Positions 32,803-40,994 are shown, counted from the stretch's first letter. The stretch is DNA of 42,068 nt from an uncultured Eubacteriales bacterium (GCA_900318145.1 ONJM01000021.1:1-42068); one strand, 5' to 3'. The notes: a model not told the origin generated them from the sequence alone. Numbers and translations: made by a program.

Positions 32803-33762
32803 TCACGCCTTCGGCGTCTGCTTTTCCGGGCTTTTCAGCGCTCTGTCCCCCGCCCATACCAGTCCGGCGGAAATCAGGACGAAAGCGGCGGTGGAAATCG
32901 CCTTTGTGTTCTCCAGGGCCCATTCCCATCCTTCCTCGAAGAAAAGCTCAATTTTGTTGTCCCGGTAGAACTGGAAGAAAGCGCTCAGCCCCAGCAGCGC
33001 GGCAGTCGCCGCCGCGGGCGCCCACTTCCGGTTCCGGATGCAGGCGGGAATCACCAGCGCCAGCAGCAGCACCGCGCAGAGCATCTGCTCCAGGCTGACG
33101 AAGCTGTAGATGAACGTCCGGATGTACGGATACTGCGTCAGCGTCTCAAATCCGATCTGCGCCCCCAGCAGCCATACCGCCGTCCGGGTGAACACCGCGC
33201 CGTCCCGCTCCGGTACGGTCCGCAGGGCGGGAATCAGGCAGATCAGCGCCCACGCCGCTTCCAGCGCGAAAACGCTCAGGTACGCGTCCCCCCAGCTGTT
33301 CTGCAGGGTCAGCGGGAAAAACCGGAGCCAGGGCGTTTCCACGTCGCTGCCCATGCCGATCATGTCCATCCCCGCTTCCGCGATCCTTGCCAGGAACAGG
33401 AACACGCATCCGGGGGCCGCGAAAAGGTCCAGCGCCTTCGCCGGGCGGATTCCGCTCAGCTTCGCCGCCAGCGCCGTTCCGCCCGTGAACCCCGCGCATC
33501 CGCCGATGAAGGAAAGCATGGCGGGATCCATATCGGTGATCTCGTCAAAATAACCGTCGAAAAGGTTCGCGCCCAGATCGTGCAGCAGGAAGAAAAACTT
33601 CGCGCCCGCCAGCGCGCACAGCGAACCGAGCGCGGCCGCAAGCAGCGCGGCGGCCCCGGGCGTCCGGTGCTTCCCCAGCCGGATATCGTACCAGACCGTG
33701 CACGCGGCCAGGCCGGCCAGCATCATCCATACCGCGAATTCCGGACTGTTTGTCAGCGTCAT
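32803..33762 (-). CDS. Lgt-like multi-span membrane protein
   Basis: 319 residues, mostly hydrophobic, about eight to nine spans. FIGGCAGFTGGTALAAKLSGI followed by ALDLFAAPGCVFLFLARIAEAG has the pattern of prolipoprotein diacylglyceryl transferase (GGxxxHGGxxG ... D..ap...a.gRiGNF). The His of the Lgt HGG motif is Thr here (GFTGG), and the GNFxNxE continuation is absent. It is therefore a divergent Lgt-family member that may not transfer diacylglycerol. It lies after thiT with a terminator between. Housekeeping lgt is presumably elsewhere. Confidence 0.65.
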   Translation of the reverse strand: MTLTNSPEFAVWMMLAGLAACTVWYDIRLGKHRTPGAAALLAAALGSLCALAGAKFFFLLHDLGANLFDGYFDEITDMDPAMLSFIGGCAGFTGGTALAAKLSGIRPAKALDLFAAPGCVFLFLARIAEAGMDMIGMGSDVETPWLRFFPLTLQNSWGDAYLSVFALEAAWALICLIPALRTVPERDGAVFTRTAVWLLGAQIGFETLTQYPYIRTFIYSFVSLEQMLCAVLLLALVIPACIRNRKWAPAAATAALLGLSAFFQFYRDNKIELFFEEGWEWALENTKAISTAAFVLISAGLVWAGDRALKSPEKQTPKA

Positions 33763-33794
33763 CGTTTCTTCGCTCCCGCTCCGTAATAAATTTC

Positions 33795-33827
33795 AAACGG
33801 TCCGGTCCCTGCCGGACCGGACCGTTT
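33795..33827 (-). terminator. Terminator of thiT
   Basis: A perfect 14-bp stem AAACGGTCCGGTCC with loop CTGCC lies between thiT and the Lgt-like gene. On the minus strand the stem ends in TTT and continues GAAATTTATTA, a modest T-run; some read-through is likely. Confidence 0.6.
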
Positions 33828-33869
33828 CATTATATTCTGCCGTTTTTCCCGTGTCAAATCCCGCCGGGT

Positions 33870-34592
33870 TTATCTCGTCTTCATCACCCGCATCACCGGT
33901 TTCGCCACCAGCCATGCCAGGACGAGGCAGATCACCGTCTCAGGGATCAGGTATACGCCGTTGTACACCATGGAGTACACCAGCGGGGAGGAAAACTCCA
34001 TCTCGCCGATTTTCAGGCCGTAGTCAATATACTCATTCGCCCACATCACGCCGGCCAGAATCGCGGATACCGCTCTGCCCAGTACGGCGACCGGGATCGA
34101 AATATAGATCCACTTCTGCCCCTTGTCCTTTCCGATTCCCGCCAGGCCCAGCGCGCCGAAGGCGATCAGGTAGTCCAGCAGGAACTGCCAGACATTCAGG
34201 AAAGAGGGATCCTGGATATACTGCAGCAGGCCGTAGGCGATGCCGGTCAGCATGCCGGGGCCGACCCCGTAGATCAGTGAGAACAGCATAATCGGCAGCA
34301 TGCTTCCGGGGGTGACGGCGCCGTGCGTCGGCATCCGGAAAAGCCGCAGGCAGCTCAGCACAAAGGAAAGGGCAATGCTCAGCGCCGCCATGGAAAGCAT
34401 CCGGGCATTCCATTTCTTTCCGCTCCTGGTGATCAGGAACAGCGCGATACCGAGCGCCGCCAGGACCGCCACGGCGATCCAGGACGTCAGGGAGGATTCC
34501 CCGAATTTCTCCGTCAGCTGTTCAAACCAGCCTGGTTGTTTGGCCGCCGCTTCCGCTTCTTCCGCAAGTGCCCCGCTCAGGAATGTAAACAT
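33870..34592 (-). CDS. thiT: Energy-coupled thiamine transporter ThiT
   Basis: 240 residues from ATG 34592 (MFTFLSGALAEEAE), after GGAGGGG. Upstream in-frame sequence is riboswitch, not protein. Six spans; MLPIMLFSLIYGVGPGMLTGIAYGLLQ and FLLDYLIAFGALGLAGI are the substrate-binding regions conserved in ThiT, the S-component of ECF transporters that binds thiamine with very high affinity. The N-terminus is longer than usual, with an extra helix before the first conserved span. The TPP riboswitch ahead of it confirms the thiamine role. The ECF energising module is not in the window. Confidence 0.94.
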   Translation of the reverse strand: MFTFLSGALAEEAEAAAKQPGWFEQLTEKFGESSLTSWIAVAVLAALGIALFLITRSGKKWNARMLSMAALSIALSFVLSCLRLFRMPTHGAVTPGSMLPIMLFSLIYGVGPGMLTGIAYGLLQYIQDPSFLNVWQFLLDYLIAFGALGLAGIGKDKGQKWIYISIPVAVLGRAVSAILAGVMWANEYIDYGLKIGEMEFSSPLVYSMVYNGVYLIPETVICLVLAWLVAKPVMRVMKTR

Positions 34593-34638
34593 TGAAAACC
34601 CCTCCGTCTCTCTTTTGTTTCCTCTGAAACAGAACAAT

Positions 34639-34689
34639 CCCGCGTACTTTCTGTACGCGGGAAGCGGTTTTTTGATTTTCCGCTTCCCT
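34639..34689 (-). promoter_or_regulatory. Expression platform of the TPP riboswitch
   Basis: Two exclusive hairpins on the minus strand. GGGAAGCGG at the aptamer's 3' end can pair with CCGCTTCCC (34661-34669 region), or the CCCGCGTAC-AGAAA-GTACGCGGG hairpin (34639-34661) forms; both need the same CCC. TPP binding, which locks the aptamer end, should free the second hairpin. Only a weak T-run follows, so whether it ends transcription is not certain. Confidence 0.55.
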
Positions 34690-34765
34690 CCGGTAGGATA
34701 ACCTACATCAGGTTCCAAGGGTCGGACTCCCGTCCTCTCAGCCGCTCCGCGGCGCCCCCAGCGTT
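34681..34765 (-). ncRNA. TPP (thiamine diphosphate) riboswitch aptamer
   Basis: The minus strand shows the THI-box landmarks in order: CGCTGGGGGCGCC, GGCTGAGAGGA, GACCCTTGGAACCTGAT, GGTTATCCTACCGGAGGGAA. CUGAGA and the ACCU/GAU region bind the pyrimidine and the diphosphate. It controls thiT just downstream; repression with thiamine diphosphate is expected. Confidence 0.96.
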
Positions 34766-34787
34766 TTTGTTCCATCGGAACGCGGTC

Positions 34788-34815
34788 ATTATATCACGGA
34801 TCCGGCCGGTGTCAA
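34788..34815 (-). promoter_or_regulatory. Promoter of the thiT riboswitch transcript
   Basis: Minus strand: TTGACA (34810-34815), 16-nt spacer, TATAAT (34788-34793). Both boxes match consensus. Confidence 0.82.
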
Positions 34816-34866
34816 CTCCCCCCGGCTTTCCAATTTTCGGCAACTGTTTTTTCAATGTTCCGCCTC

Positions 34867-34895
34867 TTGACGCTGCGGCCGCGCCGTACTATGAT
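34867..34895 (+). promoter_or_regulatory. Promoter of the T-box leader
   Basis: TTGACG (34867-34872), 17-nt spacer, TATGAT (34890-34895). Start of transcription near 34902, at the 5' side of stem I. Confidence 0.8.
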
Positions 34896-34901
34896 TGCGG
34901 T

Positions 34902-35158
34902 GCGATGAAGGAGATCCAGTAGGCAGAATGATTCCCTGTACAGAGAGCCGCCGGCCGGTGCGAGGCGGTCAGGATGTTTTGCTGAATTACCCTCCGGAGC
35001 AGCAATCCCAACCCCCCTGGGAAGTAGGAACGCCGGGTGCGCCCGTTACAGCGTTACGGGCATGTCAGTGCCCTGAGGCTGCCCGCCGGGCAGTAAAACT
35101 GAGGTGGTACCGCGAGTGAATTCGCCCTCTGTGTTCGTCTGAACGCAGAGGCTTTTTT
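34902..35158 (+). ncRNA. T-box riboswitch
   Basis: Landmarks in order: GCGATGA at the base of stem I; AGTA of the specifier loop's left side; AGAGAGCCGCC and GGTGCGAGGCGG of the upper stem; TGAATTACC with the specifier; and the T-box GAGGTGGTACCGCG (35101-35114) that pairs with uncharged tRNA. The lower stem GGAG/CUCC places the specifier as UAC (tyrosine) if one base separates it from the stem, as in glyQ leaders I recall. Reading directly after GAA gives UUA (leucine). The terminator at 35126-35158 is the off state. Confidence 0.93.
35126..35158 (+). terminator. T-box regulated terminator
   Basis: CCTCTGTGTTC-GTCT-GAACGCAGAGG (11 bp, one G-U pair), then GC and six T. It lies 31 nt before the symporter ATG. 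Confidence 0.9.
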
Positions 35159-35188
35159 CATGAGCGGCCCCGGAAAGAAGGGTTGTCA

Positions 35189-36781
35189 ATGTCATTCGGT
35201 GAACTCGCGCTCAAGCTCGGTATGCTCCTGGTCTTCTTCGGCGTCATGATCTATGTCGGCTTCTACTGCCGCAGGCATTCCACCGACGTGAACGGTTTCG
35301 TGCTCGGCGGGCGGAATGTCGGTCCCTGGCTGACCGCCTTCGCCTACGGCACATCCTATTTCTCCGCGGTAATCTTTGTCGGCTACGCCGGCCAGTTCGG
35401 CTGGAAATTCGGCATCGCCGCCACCTGGGTCGGAATCGGCAACGCCCTGATCGGCTCGCTGCTGGCCTGGGTCATTCTCGGCCGGCGCACCCGCATCATG
35501 ACGCAGCACCTGTCCAGCGCCACCATGCCGGACTTCTTTGAGAAGCGCTTCAGCGCCCCCTCCCTGAAGATTGCCGCGTCGGTCATCATCTTCATTTTCA
35601 TGATTCCCTATACCGCCTCCCTGTACAACGGCCTGAGCCGCCTGTTCAGGATGGCCTTCAATATTGATTACTCCGTCTGCGTGATCGTCATGGCGGTGCT
35701 GACGGCGGTCTACGTCATCGTCGGCGGCTACATGGCCACCGCGGTCAACGACTTTATCCAGGGCATCATCATGCTGATCGGCATCGTGGCGGTCATCGGC
35801 GCCGTGCTGGGCAGCAAGGGTGGCTTCATGGCGTCCCTGAGCGGCCTTTCCGCCGCGCAGGACCCGGGCATCGCCAACGGAACCGTTCCGGGAATCTTCA
35901 ATTCCTTCTTCGGGCCGGATCCGCTGAGCCTGCTGGGCGTCGTCCTGCTCACCTCCCTGGGCACCTGGGGTCTGCCTCAGATGGTCGGCAAGTTCTACGC
36001 CATCCGGAGCGAGGGTTCCATCCATAAGGGAACCATCATCTCCACCTTCTTCGCCATCGTCGTCGCGGGCGGCTGCTACTTCCTGGGCGGCTTCGGGCGG
36101 CTCTTCGCGGAGGAGCTCGGCGCCGCTGCCGGCGGGAACCCCGCGGGCGGCTTCGACAACGTGATCCCCACCATGCTGCAGTCGCTCTCCCCCTTCCTGA
36201 TCGCGGTCGTGATCGTCCTGGTGCTGTCCGCCTCCATGTCCACCCTGTCCTCCCTGGTGCTGACCTCTTCCTCCACCGTGACGCTGGACCTGCTCAAGGG
36301 CCGCCTCATCAAAAAGATGGATGAGAAGAAGCAGCTGCTGATCATGCGGGTGCTCATCGTGGTCTTCATCGTAATCTCCGCGGCCCTGGCCATCGTCCAG
36401 GCCAATTCCAGCGTCGCCTTCATCGCCCAGGCCATGGGCGTCAGCTGGGGTGCCATGGCCGGCGCCTTCCTGGCCCCCTTCCTTTACGGCCTGTACTGGA
36501 AGCGCACCACGAAGAGAGCCTGCTGGGCTTCCATGCTCTTCTCCTCGATCTTCATGATCGTCGATATGCTGGCCAACCTGAAGGTGCTGAACATCAGCCT
36601 CGGCTTCCTCCAGTCCCCGATCAACGCGGGCGCCTTCTGCATGATCGCCGGCCTGATCCTGGTGCCCCTGATCAGCGTCCTCACCAGAGCGCCCGAAAAA
36701 GCCCGCGTGGACGAGATCTTCAGCTGCTACAGCCGCAAGGTGGTCGTCACCGCCAAGGACTCCATCGAAACCGAGGAATAA
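35189..36781 (+). CDS. Sodium:solute symporter (SSS family)
   Basis: 530 residues from ATG 35189 (MSFGELALKLG), after AAAGAAGGG; an in-frame TTG at 35183 is less likely. About thirteen spans. GFVLGGRNVGPWLTAFAYGTSYFSAV is the N-terminal Na+/substrate region, and GTWGLPQMVGKFYAIRS and VLSASMSTLSSLVLTSSSTV match the PutP-like family (sodium site in TM8). It imports an amino acid or similar solute with Na+. The T-box shows the solute is tied to one aminoacyl-tRNA, tentatively tyrosine or leucine; the protein alone looks proline- or pantothenate-carrier-like, so the substrate is open. Confidence 0.9.
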   Translation: MSFGELALKLGMLLVFFGVMIYVGFYCRRHSTDVNGFVLGGRNVGPWLTAFAYGTSYFSAVIFVGYAGQFGWKFGIAATWVGIGNALIGSLLAWVILGRRTRIMTQHLSSATMPDFFEKRFSAPSLKIAASVIIFIFMIPYTASLYNGLSRLFRMAFNIDYSVCVIVMAVLTAVYVIVGGYMATAVNDFIQGIIMLIGIVAVIGAVLGSKGGFMASLSGLSAAQDPGIANGTVPGIFNSFFGPDPLSLLGVVLLTSLGTWGLPQMVGKFYAIRSEGSIHKGTIISTFFAIVVAGGCYFLGGFGRLFAEELGAAAGGNPAGGFDNVIPTMLQSLSPFLIAVVIVLVLSASMSTLSSLVLTSSSTVTLDLLKGRLIKKMDEKKQLLIMRVLIVVFIVISAALAIVQANSSVAFIAQAMGVSWGAMAGAFLAPFLYGLYWKRTTKRACWASMLFSSIFMIVDMLANLKVLNISLGFLQSPINAGAFCMIAGLILVPLISVLTRAPEKARVDEIFSCYSRKVVVTAKDSIETEE

Positions 36782-36807
36782 AGCGAAAACAGTTATCCGG
36801 ACACTTA

Positions 36808-36844
36808 AAAGGATCGGAGAAAAATTCTCTCCGATCCTTTTTTT
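36808..36844. terminator. Bidirectional terminator between the symporter gene and metH
   Basis: AAAGGATCGGAGA and TCTCCGATCCTTT (13 bp) with a 7-nt loop, then more T on the right and A on the left. Confidence 0.92.
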
Positions 36845-36885
36845 GCGGCCGTCAGTCTTCCGTGCCGTCCCGGGTTCCGCGGCTC

Positions 36886-39240
36886 TTACGGATCGCTGAA
36901 CACCCGCGCGCAGATTTTCACCGCGTCCCGCACGTCCTTCGCGTACCAGTCCGCCCCGATGCGCTCCGCGTAGTCCGCCGTCACCACCGCGCCGCCCACC
37001 ATCACCGCGGGAGGCTCCGGCAGCGCCTTCAGCTGCCGCACGGTCTCCTCCATGGCCGGCAGCGTGGTGGTCATCAGCGCGCTGAGTCCCACCAGGCGGA
37101 TTTTCTTTTCCCGCGCTTCCCGTACGATGGTCTCCGGCGGCACGTCCCGCCCCAGGTCCCGCACCCGGTAGCCGTAATTCTCCAGCACCGTGATCACGAT
37201 GTTCTTCCCGATGTCGTGAATGTCCCCCCGCACCGTGGCCATGATCAGCGTTCCCCGGTCCGTGCCTTTCTCACCCTTCTTCATCAGGGATCCGCGGATC
37301 TCCTCAAACGCGGCCTGCGCCGCCTGGGCCGCGGAAAGCAGCTGCGGCAGGAAAACCTTTCCCTGCTCGTACTTTTCGCCGGTCTGCTCCAGCGCGGGAA
37401 TCAGCTCCTGCTCCACCAGCTCCATTTCCTTCCGGGTTCCCAGCGCGTCCCGGGTCAGCCTGCCGGCTTCCTTCCGCAGTCCCCGGCGGATCGCCTCTCC
37501 CAGCGTCATTTCCGCCGGAGCGGCCTTCGTCTCCGCGGGCCCGCCGGACGGCGTTTCCCCCGCGAACCGGTCCACGTACGCCCGGCACTCCGCGTCCTCG
37601 CCGCTGAGCACCCTCCGGGCCGCGATGATGTCCATGATCTCCTTCTGGTTCGGGTTCACGATGGGCATCGTCAGCCCGGCTTCCAGCGCGCTGCACAGGA
37701 ACGCCTGCGTCACCAGCATCCGGTTCGGCAGCCCGAAGGAGATGTTGCTGACGCCCAGCACGGTCTTCAGCCCGAGCTTCTCCGTCACCAGCCGCACCGC
37801 CCGCAGCGTCTCCGCCGCCTGCTCCTGCTGGGCGGATACCGTCAGCGTCAGGCAGTCGATCCACACGTCCTCCCGGGGAATCCCCAGCGCCAGCGCCCGG
37901 TCCAGAATCTTTTCCGCGATGGCCAGCCGCTTCTCCGCCGTGTCCGGAATCCCGTCCTCATCCAGCGTCAGGCCCACCACCGCGGCGCCGTATTTCTTCA
38001 CCAGCGGCAGCACGGTCCGCAGGCTTTCCTCCTTGCCGTTCACGGAGTTCACCGCCGCTTTGCCGCTGTATACCCGCAGCGCCGCCTCCAGCGCCGCCGG
38101 ATTGGTGGTGTCCAGCTGCAGCGGCAGGTCCACCGCCGCCTGGATCGCCTTCACCGCCCGGGGCAGCATCTGAACCTCGTCCACTCCGGGATATCCGACG
38201 TTCACGTCCAGCAGGTCCGCGCCCGCGTCCGCCTGCCGGATCGCCATCTCCACCAGGTAATCCGTGTCTTCCTCCAGCAGCGCCTGCTGCAGGCGCTTTT
38301 TGCCGGTGGGATTGATCCGTTCTCCGATCACCCGGATTCCGTCTGTCCGCACGCAGACCGGCCCCGTACAGACCGCGCCGGTGATTTCCGGCCGCTTCGC
38401 CCGCGGGAATTCCATGCGCGCCAGCGCCGCGATATAGGCCGGGTCCGTTCCGCAGCATCCGCCCCGGATTTCCGCGCCGGCTTCCGCCAGCTCCCGCATG
38501 GCCCGCGCGAAAGCTTCCGCGTCCACGCCGTATTCCCCGGTCACCGGGTCCGGCAGCCCCGCGTTGGGCTTGGCGATCACCGGCAGCCGTGTGTTTTCCC
38601 GGATTTCCCGCACGATCGGCACCATTTCCGCCGGTCCCAGCGAGCAGTTCACGCCCACCGCGTCCGCGCCCAGCCCTTCCAGCGTCCGGGCCATGGAGGC
38701 GGGGGTGCATCCCGTGAAGGTGCGCCCCGTTTCGTCAAAGCTCATGGTCACCAGCACCGGAAGATCCGTCTCTTCCTTCGCGGCCAGCACCGCGGCCCGG
38801 GTTTCCGCCAGATCGCTCATGGTCTCGATGGCGATCAGGTCCGCCCCGGCTTCCGCGCCGGCGCACATCATTTCCCTGTAAAGCTTCACGGCTTCCTCAA
38901 AGGGAAGGGATCCCAGCGGCTCCACCATCACGCCCAGGGGCCCCACGTCCAGCCCGGTCAGCGCGCCGGTTTCCGCCGCGCATTCCTTCGCGATCCGCAC
39001 CCCCGCCGCGATCACTTCCGCCGCGGTGTATCCGGAATGCTTCAGCTTCAGGCTGTTGGCGCCGAAGGTATTCGCGTAAACGGCCCCGCTTCCGGCCCGG
39101 ATATACGCCCGGTGAACCGCCGCGACGGTTTCCGGATCGGTAATGTTCAGGGTTTCCGGAATCGTTCCGGGTTTCATGCCGCTCCGCTGCAGCATGGTGC
39201 CCATGGCCCCGTCCAGCAGAACGGGAAGCTTATTCTCCAC
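36886..39240 (-). CDS. metH: Cobalamin-dependent methionine synthase, without activation domain
   Basis: 784 residues, against about 1,200 in E. coli MetH. Homocysteine domain (about 1-290) with VNCS and GGCCGTD supplying the zinc cysteines; pterin-binding domain (about 300-570) with GERINPTGKK and LDVNVG; cap helices (about 580-650); and B12 domain with DIHDIGKN (673-680; H675 ligates cobalt) and GGAVVT. The reactivation domain is missing and is encoded by the preceding gene. It moves the methyl group from methyl-tetrahydrofolate to homocysteine. The GTG start (39240) has GGAGGGGG and overlaps the preceding stop by 11 nt. Confidence 0.96.
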   Translation of the reverse strand: MENKLPVLLDGAMGTMLQRSGMKPGTIPETLNITDPETVAAVHRAYIRAGSGAVYANTFGANSLKLKHSGYTAAEVIAAGVRIAKECAAETGALTGLDVGPLGVMVEPLGSLPFEEAVKLYREMMCAGAEAGADLIAIETMSDLAETRAAVLAAKEETDLPVLVTMSFDETGRTFTGCTPASMARTLEGLGADAVGVNCSLGPAEMVPIVREIRENTRLPVIAKPNAGLPDPVTGEYGVDAEAFARAMRELAEAGAEIRGGCCGTDPAYIAALARMEFPRAKRPEITGAVCTGPVCVRTDGIRVIGERINPTGKKRLQQALLEEDTDYLVEMAIRQADAGADLLDVNVGYPGVDEVQMLPRAVKAIQAAVDLPLQLDTTNPAALEAALRVYSGKAAVNSVNGKEESLRTVLPLVKKYGAAVVGLTLDEDGIPDTAEKRLAIAEKILDRALALGIPREDVWIDCLTLTVSAQQEQAAETLRAVRLVTEKLGLKTVLGVSNISFGLPNRMLVTQAFLCSALEAGLTMPIVNPNQKEIMDIIAARRVLSGEDAECRAYVDRFAGETPSGGPAETKAAPAEMTLGEAIRRGLRKEAGRLTRDALGTRKEMELVEQELIPALEQTGEKYEQGKVFLPQLLSAAQAAQAAFEEIRGSLMKKGEKGTDRGTLIMATVRGDIHDIGKNIVITVLENYGYRVRDLGRDVPPETIVREAREKKIRLVGLSALMTTTLPAMEETVRQLKALPEPPAVMVGGAVVTADYAERIGADWYAKDVRDAVKICARVFSDP

Positions 39241-39886
39241 AGAAACGCCCCCTCCGTCTGTATTCGCAGTTCTCCCGCAGGCCGCAGACCGCGCAGCCCC
39301 GGATCTTCGCTCCCTGCGGCCGGTCCGACAGCCCGATCACCGCCGTCACCGATTTGCAGGGCAGCAGCAGAAAGCTTTCATTGGCGGTGACGCCCAGCTT
39401 CCGCCCCGCGTCCAGCGCCCGCAGGAAGTCCGCCTGCAGGCGCAGCGGCAGGTCTCCGTAGCCCGGGCTGAAGCGGTCCGTCCGGTACATGCCCGGAAAC
39501 CGCCCGGCGATCCCGCGCTCCGCCTCGTCGCAGGCAGCCTCCGCCCAGGCGCTGCCGCAGGCGTCCATCACGGCCGCCCGCGCCATATCCCGCGTTTCCC
39601 ATTCCTTTTCCAGCCGGTCGAATCCCGCTCCCAGCGTGCATGCCAGCAGCACGGCCGTTCCGCACTCCGCCAGCATGCTCCCGGCGAGCTTTCCCGGCAG
39701 CGTGATCCCGGCCTCCGGCAGCAGGACGCCCGCTTCGCTCCGCGCGGTCCGGAAAGCGCGCCACACGTACCGCGGCGTCAGCCGGCTTTCCAGCAGCGCC
39801 GCGGCCTCCTCCGCCATCCGCCGGGTTTCCGCGTCCGCCTCCGCCGCGCCGATGTACCGCAGCGCCTCTTCCACAGGAATCTTCAT
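39230..39886 (-). CDS. Methionine synthase reactivation-domain protein
   Basis: 218 residues from ATG 39886 after GAGG; GTG 39901, which shares bases with the metF stop, is a possible longer start. It resembles the stand-alone activation domain of clostridial MetH: ACTLGAGFDRLEKEWETRDMARAAVMDACGS and RFSPGYGDLPL (the AdoMet-binding RxxPGY region). The end has a cysteine cluster CAVCGLRENCEYRRRGRFC. It should bind S-adenosylmethionine and remethylate oxidised cobalamin in MetH. The cysteine cluster may bind a metal or Fe-S centre (inference). Confidence 0.88.
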   Translation of the reverse strand: MKIPVEEALRYIGAAEADAETRRMAEEAAALLESRLTPRYVWRAFRTARSEAGVLLPEAGITLPGKLAGSMLAECGTAVLLACTLGAGFDRLEKEWETRDMARAAVMDACGSAWAEAACDEAERGIAGRFPGMYRTDRFSPGYGDLPLRLQADFLRALDAGRKLGVTANESFLLLPCKSVTAVIGLSDRPQGAKIRGCAVCGLRENCEYRRRGRFCGE

Positions 39887-39897
39887 AGCCGCCTCTT

Positions 39898-40758
39898 TCA
39901 CCGAAGGATTTCGGACAGGTTCTTCATGATGCCTTCCGCCACTTCCGGCTTGTTCATCGTGTAGACGTGGATATGCCGGATCCCGTTGGCGATCAGGTCG
40001 ATGATCTGCTCCGTGGCGTACACGATCCCCGCCTGCTTCATGGCCGCCGGATTCTCCCCGAAGCAGTCAACGATCGCCCGGAAGCGCTGGGGCACATCCG
40101 TGCCGCTCATCGCCACGCTCCGCTGCAGCTGCTTCGGGTTGGTGATCGGCATGATCCCGGCGATAACCGGCACGCTGATGCCCGCCTCCCGCGCCCGGTA
40201 CAGGAAATTGTAGAAGATATCGTTGCTGAAAAACATCTGGGTGGTCAGGAAATCCAGGCCCGCGTCCGTCTTCTCCTTCAGGTGCCGCAGGTCATCCGCC
40301 TTGTGGGCGCTTTCCACGTGCCCTTCCGGATAGCACGCGCCGCCGATGCAGAAGTCCCCGTGCTCCCGGATCTCCCGGATCAGCTCCACCGCGTAGCGGT
40401 AATCCTCCGAAACCTTTCCGTCCTTCGGAATATCCCCCCGCAGCGCCAGGATGTTCTCAATCCCGTTCTCCCGGTACAGGTCCAGCATTTTCAGCACGTG
40501 CGCCCGCGTGGAGGACACGCAGGTCAGGTGCGCCAGCGTCGGAACCCCAAGCGTCTTCTGGATGTCCGCGGCGATCCCGGTGGTGAACTCGCTCGTCCCG
40601 CCGCCCGCGCCGTAGGTCACGCTCATGAAGTCCGGGCGCAGCCGGGCGATTTCCCGGGCCGTCTCCGCCGTCTCGCTGTATTTTTCGGAAGTCTTCGGCG
40701 GAAAAACCTCCAGGGAGAAGGTCACGCCGTCCCGCTTCAGCAGTTCTGAAATGCGCAT
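39898..40758 (-). CDS. metF: Methylenetetrahydrofolate reductase
   Basis: 286 residues from ATG 40758 (MRISELLKRDGVTFSLEVFPPK), after AAGGGG. EVFPPK, MSVTYGAGG, LAHLTC and NILALRGDIPKD are the MetF core motifs; the FAD barrel is complete. The enzyme reduces methylene-tetrahydrofolate to methyl-tetrahydrofolate, the methyl donor used by MetH encoded downstream. The three genes overlap or nearly overlap and form one methionine operon. I saw no SAM or B12 riboswitch upstream. Confidence 0.95.
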   Translation of the reverse strand: MRISELLKRDGVTFSLEVFPPKTSEKYSETAETAREIARLRPDFMSVTYGAGGGTSEFTTGIAADIQKTLGVPTLAHLTCVSSTRAHVLKMLDLYRENGIENILALRGDIPKDGKVSEDYRYAVELIREIREHGDFCIGGACYPEGHVESAHKADDLRHLKEKTDAGLDFLTTQMFFSNDIFYNFLYRAREAGISVPVIAGIMPITNPKQLQRSVAMSGTDVPQRFRAIVDCFGENPAAMKQAGIVYATEQIIDLIANGIRHIHVYTMNKPEVAEGIMKNLSEILR

Positions 40759-40790
40759 CGTTTTTTCCCCTTTTTCGTCTTCTCCCGGCC

Positions 40791-40796
40791 AGTATA
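40791..40796 (-). promoter_or_regulatory. Possible -10 box of the metF operon
   Basis: TATACT on the minus strand 32 nt before the metF ATG; no convincing -35 hexamer. The short leader leaves no room for a riboswitch if this is the promoter. Confidence 0.35.
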
Positions 40797-40915
40797 CCAT
40801 AAAAAGCGCCTTTGTTGGCCGCGCTCCGGCCGGTTTTCGGCATTTGTCGTGTTTTTCTTTTCTTTCTCCCGACTTTGCCAGTTAATCAGCGAATTTGATG
40901 ATGAGATAGGTCCAT

Positions 40916-40952
40916 AAAAGCAAGGAAATATCGATGTTTTCCTTGCTTTTTT
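40916..40952. terminator. Bidirectional terminator at the left part of the insertion element
   Basis: AAAAGCAAGGAAA and TTTCCTTGCTTTT (13-bp perfect stem, 9-nt loop) with T-run after. It would shield the transposase gene from outside transcription, as is common at insertion sequence ends. Confidence 0.8.
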
Positions 40953-40994
40953 AGCGGAAATATGATATAATAAGATAGCACGTACCGCCGGTAC
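40943..40994 (+). promoter_or_regulatory. Transposase promoter and small leader hairpin
   Basis: TTGCTT (40943-40948), 17 nt, TGATATAAT with the -10 box at 40966-40971 (extended by TG). The leader has GTACC-GCC-GGTAC (40982-40994) followed by TTTTT and AGGAGGG. Confidence 0.5.

Noticed and set aside
34593-34775. Longer ThiT protein starting at 34775
   Set aside because: The extra sequence is the TPP aptamer and its platform; ATG 34592 has a GGAGGGG site.
36862-39390. An 842-codon open frame on the plus strand
   Set aside because: Antisense shadow of metH; His/Arg/Pro-rich translation with no motif, whereas the minus strand encodes complete MetH domains.
40759-40915. SAM or cobalamin riboswitch before the methionine operon
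   Set aside because: None of the conserved S-box or B12-box elements could be found, and the likely promoter leaves only a short leader.
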